Assembly (NCBI RefSeq): GCF_000485595.1
Contig: NW_014577120.1
Span: 452,494 to 491,486 of the forward strand
Direction of reading: 5' to 3'
Length of the DNA: 38,993 bases
Origin: Priapulus caudatus
Taxonomy: Eukaryota > Priapulida > Priapulimorpha > Priapulimorphida > Priapulidae
Positions within the stretch are counted from its first letter, which is position 1; each line of letters begins with the position of its first letter. The translations under genes were made by a program, and so were the position numbers. Of the stretch, positions 11,611-23,100 are shown one piece after another. The notes beneath the pieces are model-generated. The model ran no database searches and was not told where the DNA came from. It saw only the letters and a list, made by a program, of their open reading frames with translations.

Positions 11611-12265
11611 GGACTCCCCGCCCCCTCTAATTAAACTTGGAGATCCATGCTCATATGTTGAAATCTTTTATAGATAGATAAAAATAGATAGCTGTGAATC
11701 TATGACACAAATTCTAAGTGAAAGGCAAGTATCATTTAATAAAATAAACCAAAATCGCATGGGGGGAGATAGTGAGCGTGCCCTAACAATGATGTGTACG
11801 CAACTGCGTATCTGCATATCTGCGCCTAATAAATGTGTCACTACGCACGACTGAAATTGTACGTTCATAACCTTGGCAACAGACCCCAGATGAGCCCAGA
11901 CGCTCTGCGGCTCTTGTTTAAATAGTGGACCTAGGTGCTGAGGTGATTTGTATCAAAGGTCCCGATTTTCTAATCTCCTCTTCCCGATTTGATGCCGCAG
12001 GTTCAACCTAGATTCTTAGCTTACTATGCAAGTTTGGGTTTGTTGCTCAGCTGTTTCCTTAATTATGTTATCTTCAGAATTTTGTAATAATCTAGTATTG
12101 TATCTACTAAAATATATTAATTTTGTTTTTATGACAGAGCTGGGTTACTGATAGTATAACATGGTGTTCACTAACATGTTTACCTTGCTAGCTTTTAGTA
12201 ATTGCCAGCATCTATCGCATTCATATTCAAATAGCGCTGCTAATTTGTTAGCTGTTGTGTTGCTG

Positions 12266-12529
12266 AGGCCATCCTTAAAAAATTCTATGTTTGCTGTCCC
12301 CCGACCCATGATTTTTTTAGTGGGTAGGTAGGTATCTTTTTTTTTCGAGGCATAATAGTTATTTTAAGTCTGTCCTCATGTTTGCCACACATGCTTTGTG
12401 TTTCAGTCTTAACTATGAAAATTGTAAAAAAAAATATGGAACCCAAATGTCAAAAAAAACTTTTGCGTTGCGGCTAGCTTCGTGGGTCGGTCGTAGGACA
12501 GCAAACATATAATTTTTTAAGGATGGCCT
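12266..12529. repeat. Foldback repeat with 35-bp arms
   Basis: AGGCCATCCTTAAAAAATT at 12266 pairs inversely with AATTTTTTAAGGATGGCCT ending at 12529, and both arms also carry GTTTGCTGTCC or its complement. The loop holds nothing recognisable. It is probably a MITE. Confidence 0.65.
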
Positions 12530-13464
12530 GAGAGTCCATGCCAAATGTTTCATTCATAGAGATTTATTTTATACATGTAGTTCGAAAAGAAAAGGTATCG
12601 AAAATGTTTGAGATATAGTTGTTATTTATGTATATATATACTTGTGCATTTAATTTACTTTTACACACGAATAGAGACATGTATTTTTTTATACAGAAAC
12701 TGCATGGTAATTATGGGGTTAGAAAATATCTTGTCATGAATATATATGTACATTATTTAAATTACGCAAAGTTGTAGAGAGCATGACATCTCGCATACTG
12801 TCTTGCCGACTATTTGTCACTAAGAGATGAAGGATAAAGACGAACACGGTAATTTTCAACGGGCCCTTGCCATTTTCACATCCTGTGATTGTTTGTGTTG
12901 CAGCTCGGGTGGTTTGGGACGTATTGAAAATCCTTTGGTTACTAAAGGAGAAACAAGCAGTGGTAGAAATAAAGGGTGGTAATGTCACCTCTTCATCGCT
13001 ACTTTGTACAACGATAGGGGGTTTTATCCGAATTTTGATAGTCTGTAATAACCAAACACTTTACATTCTGACGAATAATTCCTAGGAAAATGTAATGATC
13101 GAGCATTTATTCATGATTAACAATAACTGTTGCTTTTGTCTGATATATTGATCATTCTCACCCGTGTAGATTTGATGTGCAATAAATTACTGCTGCTTAC
13201 AAACTTTACATTAGTGTTTGAAGTGTACGTAAATATCGATAAATAATATAATCGATACAGACATATGAATATAGTGAGGGAAATCTGGCTTGACCAACTT
13301 TTATTGTTATTAATTCAATCTGGTGAAAATTAGATAAGCATACCAGCGCTACACTCTAACTACGCCAGAGCTTCAGTCTCTTACAATCACTCGGTGTATC
13401 GTGTTTTTCAGAAATATAGAAACTGCTAGCCTTGAACCTCTTGACTACTAAACAAAAAGGCATC

Positions 13465-13467
<3 letters not shown>

Positions 13468-13535
<68 letters not shown>
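13468..13535. repeat. (AT)n-(AG)n compound microsatellite
   Basis: About 15 AT units run directly into about 18 AG units. Confidence 0.95.
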
Positions 13536-13540
<5 letters not shown>

Positions 13541-14699
13541 AGGAAGGATGAGAGAGATATATTTATATACAATAACACAGAAAATTTGAAGTATTTATCT
13601 ATTTCTGTACAATTTATTCAATTCTACTTATTTTTATACAAATCTAAAATCACACGCATACAGAGAACAGACGATAGCACGTAACTAACAATGCAAGTTA
13701 GTGATGCCTTCCCAGATAACTAATGCAACTAATTTGTCACAAATCACAGTAAACATGGTAAAGTCTATAAAAATAATTAATTTAGAAAGTGAATGTCGCG
13801 TAACGGCAATAAGCCTATTAAATCTACACGGACAACTTAACAGTTTTGACCGACCCCTTACAGAAAGAATGAGTAGCAGTAAATACAAAACGCCATTTAT
13901 AACTCGAGCCCTGTAGGTTATACTTCCTGGGAAAAGAACTGGGAATAAATTCAATTCTGATAACTTCGTTTACCCGTCATATGTGCATTGGACAGTATGA
14001 ACACACCCTTAATAATTGAATTTCACCAGATTTTTTGTTTGACAGCACAATTTAAGTGGGAAGGCACCCTTAACACGTTTTACCGCACCCGCTGTGTTTT
14101 GCACTGTCAGTTAACACACTTGTACATGTACATAATGGCGCAACAGTCGTAATGCAATCTTAACTTAACCCAAAAGGTCTCGACCTGTGAGTGTGCAGCA
14201 ACTAGCATGTCGTTACACTACTATTTCACCCACACGCTCTGTTACCCTTACTTTAAATCGATGTTGGAACAGTGCTGTATCATATGTTAGCCTACCTCTT
14301 ACAAGTAAAAAAACATCTGTTATGTTGTTTCTTGTAACTTTGCTGACATCATGATTTTAGTAGGCTAAAAGATCTTACATGGGGTAAACCCCATATCACG
14401 TCTCAGTAGCCAACGATATACACTAAACAAATTGACACATTATTTTTACCTAGTGTATACGCTGCCATCACATGCCAGTACAGGCAGTATAGTTTAATGC
14501 TGATCTTAGGCCAAAGCATGATGGTATGATGACAACTCAGAAAGATGCCCGTAGTAGCCCAGGCATGCAGGCACCGAACATAGAGTGCTGGATCCAGTAT
14601 CCAGATCCTCACCACAGAGTACTGCGTACAGGTTATAAGCAGTGAGCGCACAGTAAAAGTACAGTGCACCGCCACAGAACACAGAGTACTAAGTGCAGT

Positions 14700-15115
14700 T
14701 AACATGCAACGAGCACAGAGTCTCTGTGGTGTCACGGAGAGACTGAGGCATCTCTGTGATGTCACTAAGAAACTGATGCGTGTCTCTGCGATGTTGTAGC
14801 GGGACCGAGGCATGTGTCTGTTATGTCACAGAGAGATTGAGATGTATCTGTGGTGTAATAGGAGAACTAAGGCATCTCTGCGATGTTGTAGCGGGACCGA
14901 GGCATGTGTCTGTTATGTCACACAGAGATTGAGATGTATCTGTGATGTAATGGGAGAACTAAGGCATCTCTGCAATGTTGTAGCCGGACTGAGGCATCTC
15001 TGTAATATCACGGAGGGACTCACGCATCTCTGTGATGTCACGGAGGGACTGAGGCAAGCCTCTGTGATGTCACGTAGGGACTAACGCATATCTCTGTGAC
15101 GTTGCTAGACTAGTT
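14700..15115. repeat. Minisatellite of GACTGAGGCATCTCTGTGATGTCAC-like units
   Basis: Units of about 30 bp carry GGACTGAGGCATCTCTG and TGATGTCAC, with variants. A higher-order copy of about 90 bp is duplicated (around 14786-14876 and 14877-14966). TGATGTCAC resembles a CRE at one mismatch, but the repetition explains its recurrence. Open frames across it are not genes. Confidence 0.8.
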
Positions 15116-15289
15116 GGACTGAGACAGGTCTTCACAGGGTAAGGGAACGAAGCTCACTTAAAACAAATCACGTCACGCCCATCGACGACAAGTGAACGAG
15201 TATGACCCTCATCTATAACAATCGTGAGGGGGGGATGCTGACTGACATCCTTGTCGATTGGGAGTGGTGCCGGACTACAAGGAACCCGG

Positions 15290-15715
15290 CACCGGTCTAT
15301 ATAAAGTACGGCGCGTCGTCGAGCGAAGGAATCACCCTCGTTAGAGCGATACTGGTCTAGAGAAAGTAGGGCGTGACGATGCCCAACCCTCCTTAAGAGT
15401 GACGGCGTGCAACTCTAGTAATCCTAGCATCGGTCTACAGGAAGTATGGCGTGTTGACACCCAAGCCTCCTTAAGAGTAATGCCGTGCGACCCTAGTTAC
15501 CCTAGCATCTGTCTACAAGAATTAGGGCGTGGTGACACGGCGACCGTAGCCAGAGCAGCGCCGATCTACAGGGTGTACGCCCAACAGCAGCCACCCTCGT
15601 CAGAACGGCAACAGAGGAAGTATGGTGTGGTGACTCGTGATCAGAGTTAGACCGGCCCCGATCGGCCGGCAACATACAACAACCTCCACCCCACCTTGGA
15701 GCGGCGCCGGTCTAG
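15290..15715. repeat. Degenerate tandem array resembling the PPP6C stop-codon segment
   Basis: The true PPP6C end on the plus strand reads GGTCTAGAGGAAGTATGGCG (15709). Similar blocks occur at 15294, 15354, 15432, 15510, 15563 and about 15609, with spacings of roughly 46-100 bp, two of them 78 bp. The blocks at 15432, 15510 and 15609 keep the GAAGTATGGYGTG or AGGGCGTGGTGAC words that encode the complement of TTPYFL. The array lies in the PPP6C 3' flank. Confidence 0.7.
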
Positions 15716-16269
15716 AGGAAGTATGGCGTGGTGACTCGCAACGGCATCACGCGTTCATCGTCCGGCACCGCCTGGAACAGCTTCGGCTCCTTGGTGTCGG
15801 CGTCGGCGAACGCGAGGATCGAGGCGACGTTGCCGCAGCGGTAGCAGTAGTTGGGCGCCGACCAGACGGTCACCAGCTTATCGTCGAACATGAACTTGTA
15901 GCCTGCGGAACAGAGATGGAGTGAATGCTGGCGGTGGTGGGTGGGGTGGTGTGTGTCGGGTGTGGGTGGTGTGGTGTTGTTGGTATTGGATGGGGTGTTT
16001 ATGGGGTGGGGTGGGGTGAGATGGTGTGAAAGGTAGTGGTGGGTTGACGTGCACTTATAGGTGAAAGTGAAAGAATGAGAGAGCGAGGTGGAGAGAGAAG
16101 AGAGATGGGGGAGAAGGGGGAAAACGCATAGGGGAAAGAGAGAGGGAGAGAGAGAATAAGGTGTGTGAGGGGGAGAGGGTCAAGAAAGAAAAAAGAAAAA
16201 CGACAAGGAGAGAAGAAGATACGTAGGAAAAACCGAGGAAACACAGAGGGGAGAGAGCGAGAGGAAGAA

Positions 16270-16306
<37 letters not shown>

Positions 16307-19300
16307 CAGATAACGCAAGAGCCAATCACAAACATAAACACTGATACATAGACAACAAACAAACAAGCCGCCACACAGACAAACAAGTAGGCACCAACGA
16401 CAGACAAACAGTCCACCGGGTGGCGCCACGCGTGCACAGACACATCACTAGGGGGTGAAGGGTGATGTGTAATCATAAGTTATAGAGAGAAAGTGAGGGG
16501 GAGAGGGGAGAGAGGGGGATAGAGTGAGGAGATGGAGAGAGAGAGGGAGAGGGAACAGAAGAATGAGGGTTGGAGCAGAGATGGAGATAGGGAGAGAAGG
16601 GAGAAAGGCATAGGGCAAGAGAGTGAAAGAGAGACACAGACAGACAGAGGGAGAGGGGGAGATCGAGGGTCAAGAAAGAGGGAGAGAGATTGGATAGGGA
16701 GAGAAGAAAAGAAGAGAGAAGAAGGAAAACCAGAGGTTGGTGACACGCGCACACAGACACACCGCATCCTACCTTCGTGCACCAGCTGGTGAGCGCGACA
16801 GATCAGCTTGAGGTTGTTGGTGTCGACAAACTGCTGCGTGACCCTCGCCCCGAACAGCCAGCCCGCACCGCGCGGCGATATCGACCACGTCTCCACATCC
16901 TCCGGGTCCGACCAGACAAGATGTGAGACACGGGAGTCAAGGTCAATTCTAGCCTGAGTGAGGCGCCGGCTTTACAGTGCAGCCTCAACACGCGATTGCG
17001 GGACGCCGGCTTTAACACGCACGCCACGTTCGGGGAAAGCGGTGCGATGCAACGGTTACAATATCACATTTGCGTGGCTGAGTTTGAACTGCTGCGAGAA
17101 TTAAATAATTTTTTATCTTTGCAGGTTAGCACTAACTTACACAAGCATGGCGAACTATTTAGGCTAAGACTGCTTATTTGAGCTATTAATTGCTTATTTC
17201 ACATTGACAACAACACGAAAGCTCTTGGAAGGATCCTTATGATGCAACTGGCAATGTTTTTAAAATAAAACTAGGCGTAATTACTGAATTTAATCATTTC
17301 AGTTGGCAAGGTGGACTTATAGTGCAAGAAGTTGAGGCTATGTTTTCAGTCATGTGAGATGAACAACCTACTGCAGACTGTAGAGGAAAAAAGTTTACAA
17401 CTAAGATCTTTATTTAAGCGATTAGTAACATGATAAGGATATCACAGAAAGCTCCCTTGTGTGGTATTTCCATGCATCGCTCTATCGTACGTATCTGATC
17501 GAGTGTCTTTAAATCTGGGGAGAGGCCACCATGAACACACAGTATCTGTTCATCTATGATCTGAAAGCAGAAACAAATGAAAGTGTCAATGACACTGTAG
17601 CTCACCTTGGATGTGATAGAAGAAGGAGGGGGGATATATAAAGCAAGAGTATATATGGGAGAACTCCCATTATATAGCATATCTCCCATTATATACTCTT
17701 GATAATGATGATATATGAGTAATTTTTTATGCGAAAATAAATGTTTCAGATCTGTTGGCATACAATCTGATGGCGTTGACCATAAGCAGACACTGAAATG
17801 CATAGTGAAATTGCCAAAATCTACCTAATTTGCAAAATTAAAAAAATAATAATAAAAACAAGTGTGATATGTTTTGGTGCCAGTCCTTATTCATTCTCAT
17901 ACCAGAATTGAGCAAAATCCGTTGAACCTGAACTGACTTATGGCCATTTCTATTTTTGCGAAAAAGTGAACGTGGCTTGAAAGTAGGTCGACTGGCGTGC
18001 TCCAAAATAGGACGTTCAAACCTCTCCCATAGGAGTAACAACTATATATGCAATTTGAAACATGTGGGTCAAACGGTTCCTGAGTTATCGTTGAATGTAG
18101 CCAAATGTTGACGGACGGACGGACGGACGGACGGACGGACAGACGGACGGACGACGGACAACACCCCATGGCAATAACTCATCTTGACGATTTCAAGGTA
18201 AGCTAAAAACTAGTGGTGATCACGTGAGAATCCAGCATTGTCTAATTCTAATATGAAACGCATGTTAAAGACAACAACAGCTGAATAATATCCCAACGTG
18301 AAAAGTGTTGCTACTCTATCATTCACATAAATTGTACTTGAACTGGTTGTAATCGCATCCTTTACATGGACATGCGTTCAGCAAATAATGATCATGTTTC
18401 CTTACATAAAAAGCTGCCTCACAATAAGAAGCATTAGATATTATTTGGTAATCTGCCAATTATGAACGATCCTCTCCCTTCATCACAGAAACAGCAACAA
18501 TCGGGATGAGGCCTCCATCCATACCAACTCAACTCCGATCGAACCTTAATCTAAGGGCCAGCGACACATGCGATGGGACCCGCGTTAAGCCTGTGGCAAC
18601 CACAGCAGAGTAGGGAGTTCATTGCCGTGGTGAAAAAATCTATACGTCGCTACCAACTTACGGCTGCGACTGTGAGCAGATCGAACACCCGGCAGCAGTA
18701 TCTCCACGCGTTCGCATTGCCGTACTTACTCTGACACTCGTCTGAAACACGCGGAAGTGGTACGCTATAACCTACGCATTTAATATCGATTGTTATCAAT
18801 CTCAAGGGCTTCCCTGTATGATAGAGCTACTCTACACTCAAGATACGTGGGAGAGGCATTTGACACCACAGCTCAGCAGGGTCCCCCTTACATTTAAAAT
18901 CAATGAGTTCAAATTTACACACTCGTTTCCAGCAGTATTGACGCTGATTGCAAGGAAAAGTGAAATCCACACGATGCCCACACGTTTTTCGAAGTAACAA
19001 ACGTTTTTAATTATGTAAGTGCTTACCATAAAAGCCGTAGACTTGCGTAATCTGTCTGCTCTCGTGGTTACCTCTTAGCAAGGTCAAGCGATCCGGCCAC
19101 CTGTGGAATCAAACGTTTTTCTTAGAAGTACTAGTACAGACCACAACGGTATGTCTACCAGGAGCCCCGAGATAATGGTGACACTGAACGCTATATATAT
19201 TTAACATTTATATGTGTAACTAATTAATATTTTTTTAAAGTTCTTTCTGCATGTATTAAGTAATGAAAGTCTTTATCAATTAGTAAATATCAAAGTGCCA

Positions 19301-20084
19301 GATACCGTAACATCAAGATCTTAAAGTCACCAATGAGATGTTACCGGTCTAAAATAACCTGAAGAAATCCAATCAGTTGAGCACTCAGAAAAATGAAAAT
19401 TCAACTGAGATTCAATATTGAATATTCTGACCCCAGAAACAGTTACTCCTCTTACAGAAAATTCTGCCCTCATGTGTTTGTTTTACTGCCCTCTACTGGC
19501 TGGTATTAACCATTACTGAACACTACACTAACGGTCACAAGTGAATACTTACTTTGCTTTTAACGTTAGTAGCCGTGTTAAAGTTTCTAAGCTGTAGTAC
19601 CCTCTATCTACAAAGTCGCCCTGAAATATAACGTAATATAATATTATTTACTCTCTAAAGTTGAGCAAATTACGTACACTTAACGATCTATGTGAGCATG
19701 AAGTAATCTTAAGAATTGAGTTTTATAAGTAATTGATTGTGTAGGTAACCGTTGTTAGACCCGACACCTTAGTAGCTCAGTCATATATACATAAATTCCC
19801 ACATGAATTCATGCTACGTACCAGGAAGACATAATTGGTATCGGGGATTTGTCCTCCCGTGCGGAACAATTGCTCAAGATCGTAAAACTGCAAAAATGAC
19901 GATATAAGTGTTTAAAGGTGTTAACATTCTCGCTTATGATATTGATTATGCTATATCATATATGCCTACATTTATGAAATGCATGACATACTGTAAAACA
20001 GCGCCAAATAACATTACATTTTAGGTTTAAATCAAGAACTAATTGCACCAGGGTTTCTTAAATAACATTTACAAATAGTATATA

Positions 20085-20133
<49 letters not shown>

Positions 20134-23100
20134 GCATTTTCTAGAAGAACTTTTAGAATTACGTACAAGATCAAAATGAAATAATTAACTAATCAGAGTA
20201 GTATACAATTTATACGACGTATGATAGATATATGACACATACCTGCCCATGTATGTCACCACAGACAGTTACGGGTGTTGATACGGGCTGAACGTTCGAT
20301 TCTTCCAATAACAAGTCGCATACATAGTCACATAATTTCTGAAACAGTCACGAAAAACACTAAGCAATTTATCTACATTGATACCCCCACTACGAAATGT
20401 TTTCAAGAAAAAGCATTCTTAACAAACGCGAGATGTCATAACGTAAATCTTGTTTTCCCATCAACTTCCATACATAAACCGATATATATATGCATTCCTA
20501 TGAAAAGGTTTCGGACCACAAGAAATAGAGAATCCCACATTCTTCCCACCATCACTGCCAATACAAGCAAAATTATGAATGCAAGTTTACATTAGCAAAC
20601 ACATTCCAGGGGTAGAAATTAACTTTTGAACAAGGGATTCCAACGGACTCCCTGCCCTCAAAAATAGGGAGTCGCAGCAAAATGAGGAAGTCTGCAGTCT
20701 GAAGTTCAAAACTAAAGATATAATAACGCATGTGCTTATTTTGAAGATTCATGCGGTTGCACGTCTGCCAAAATTTCTTTGGACATTTGCTGAAAAAATA
20801 CGGTAATTTCGCGTGGAAATAATAAGGAGGCAGTGCTCTGGAACAAACTAGTTAGTATAGCAGAATTTTCAGGGAGTCACATGAACTCCTGCATATATGT
20901 CAAATCTGAGAGTCCGACAGTAAATCAGGGAGTATTCGACTCCGGACTCGCGTTAATTTTGCACCCTGCATTCACCGATTATTTCCTGGCATAGCACAGA
21001 AAAGGGTGTTCAGAAAAAGTGTTAGTGGCCTGGATGTGGAGTAGACTGGACGGAGGACACCGATTGAAGGAACACGAACACTCCATACACGTGGAACAGC
21101 TAGGCGTTTCCTCTAACAGGATGAGATAGCTGTCTAACCTACGCGTGGCACACACACAAGCTGACCTCCTTGACACGTTTACATCTGGCTGCGTGTGTAC
21201 CATGCCCTATAGAGCACACTAGGTTTTTCGGTAGGAAACCCAGTTCATTCCCTTGTAAATTTTCGTAAGAGCGATTTATTGTGTAACAAGAGTTATATCA
21301 TAACAATGGGTGTTACTATACAAATATCATGTATCTTGCCTTGTACTTGTCAAATTACTCGCTAAATCAACTAGTGTACTTATCGGTTGTTTAACCTCAC
21401 CTCTCACCTCATAAGGTTTGTACGTGCCGAAAACAGTGATCACTCTCAGATGAGCGAGTGCAGCAAACAGGCTTCATTAAAAGCAAAAGGGAATGCCAAT
21501 TTTCATCTCACCATGATAAATTTTATAGAAAGTTATGAGTTTAGAATGAAGAAAGCGGACACGAAGAGGATGCCAATCAAGACGAGCCAAAACAACATCA
21601 ACACTATCATCATAGTTTCTGGATACCCATCTTGCAGCTTTATGCTGAATGGTATCCAATTTAGAGCAGTTCTGAAGTCTATAGGGGCACCAGCCTGGTG
21701 AAGCATATTCTAATATGGGCAGAACCATAGTTTTAAAAGCTAGGGACCGAGTTTTAGAGTCGGCAAAGCTAAGATTACGCCGTAACATGCCGAAGGATCA
21801 GGACGCTTTCTTACAAATATAATCAACGTGGGCATTCCAGCAAAGATCGTTACTAATAATAACACCCAAATATTTGTAAGTAGGGGTAAGAGATAGATAT
21901 TTATGATACAGCGAGTAACAGCCTAAAAATTACTTTTTTTTTTACGAAAGCTCTTTTTTGATTTTGTATGAAAAAAAGAGCTCTCGTAATTTTTTTTACG
22001 GGAGCTATTTTAGGCTTGGCCAGAGCTACTTTTTCATAGCATGATTTTGTTAAAATTTTCATCATTTTGATGCACTGACTCTAATAATTTCTCAGAAGCC
22101 AGAAATTAATTGTGTCTAATTATCGTAAAGGTGTTTCCCCAAACGAAAGTCAAGATTACGCTTTGGCGAAATCGACGAGGTCAACAATCATTCATAATGG
22201 TGACAAAATCACGGAGGCCGGGTTTACATGTTGCTGTATGCATGTTGTGTACAAAGTATGACTGCGCGCACTGATTGTCTCATTTGCATTATTGTTTTCA
22301 TTCAAATCTCGTCGCAGCAAGGCAGCTTATGTCTGTGCAAAACATGCAAGGACGGGTGGAAAACAGAAAAAATCTGCATTATGTCTAGCCATTCAATAAA
22401 AGAAAACTTTGTCTTGCCCGAAACACGGCAAGAATGGCAATTTCAAGCTACTTGAAGTGGAGGGGGCGAATTTGTGGGTGCCCCGGGCCATCGGACAAGC
22501 GGGTTGTACGAGCACCAGGCACCGCAGGTTTTCGAATTTTCGGCTGCAAGAAATCTAGTGGACAGCAGACGACCAAGTTCAGAAAAGTTTGGTAGACCTG
22601 CCACAAAACATTTGGTGGGTCCGCTTATCTTACTAGCAGGTGAGTAACAAAATAGGATAGTATTAAAGATAACCGATTGGCCAGTTAACAGCATACATGC
22701 TAACTTAATTAGAAGTTGCGTCAAAATTAATGTTATCAATCTGCTAGGAATGTTGCGGGGGAAGCTTGCTGCGGGTAGGTTTTTACGTTTCGTTTATTCT
22801 GCCTCCCGCAGTGCCACGGTTAGCCCGATGCATAGATCGTAGTCAATGCTTGCCGCACATTCCGCCAAAGTTGAGCAAGTGACCTAGAATCTTTAAGTAT
22901 ATACAGTTCACCATTCGCTTCTAGATATCTAACTGATAAAAAAAACAGTCTAACTTCTACGTTGAGAAAGGTTGACGAATTCAGTTTAACAGCTTCGATT
23001 ACGGTGGCGTGTCAGGTGTCACTGATAAGTACGCCCTCACTCCCCACCAGGAGCCACCGCTGCGGATATAAAAACCTCTATTGTTACTGCAATGCATAAA

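Larger units (their letters stand above)
11620..14699. other. Intergenic stretch, no gene seen
   Basis: AT-rich DNA containing the foldback at 12266-12529 and the AT/GA microsatellite at 13468-13535. Short open frames have no conserved features. Confidence 0.5.

Noticed and set aside
14403-14813. 136-codon open frame on the minus strand
   Set aside because: It runs into the minisatellite, has no conserved motif and no splice context.
15637-15924. 95-codon plus-strand frame
   Set aside because: It is the antisense shadow of PPP6C exon 9.
16923-17442. A GT-AG intron between PPP6C exons 7 and 8
   Set aside because: No GT donor or AG acceptor near the junction preserves the invariant FCDLVW; only AT-AC (or equivalent shifts by the repeated AT) does.
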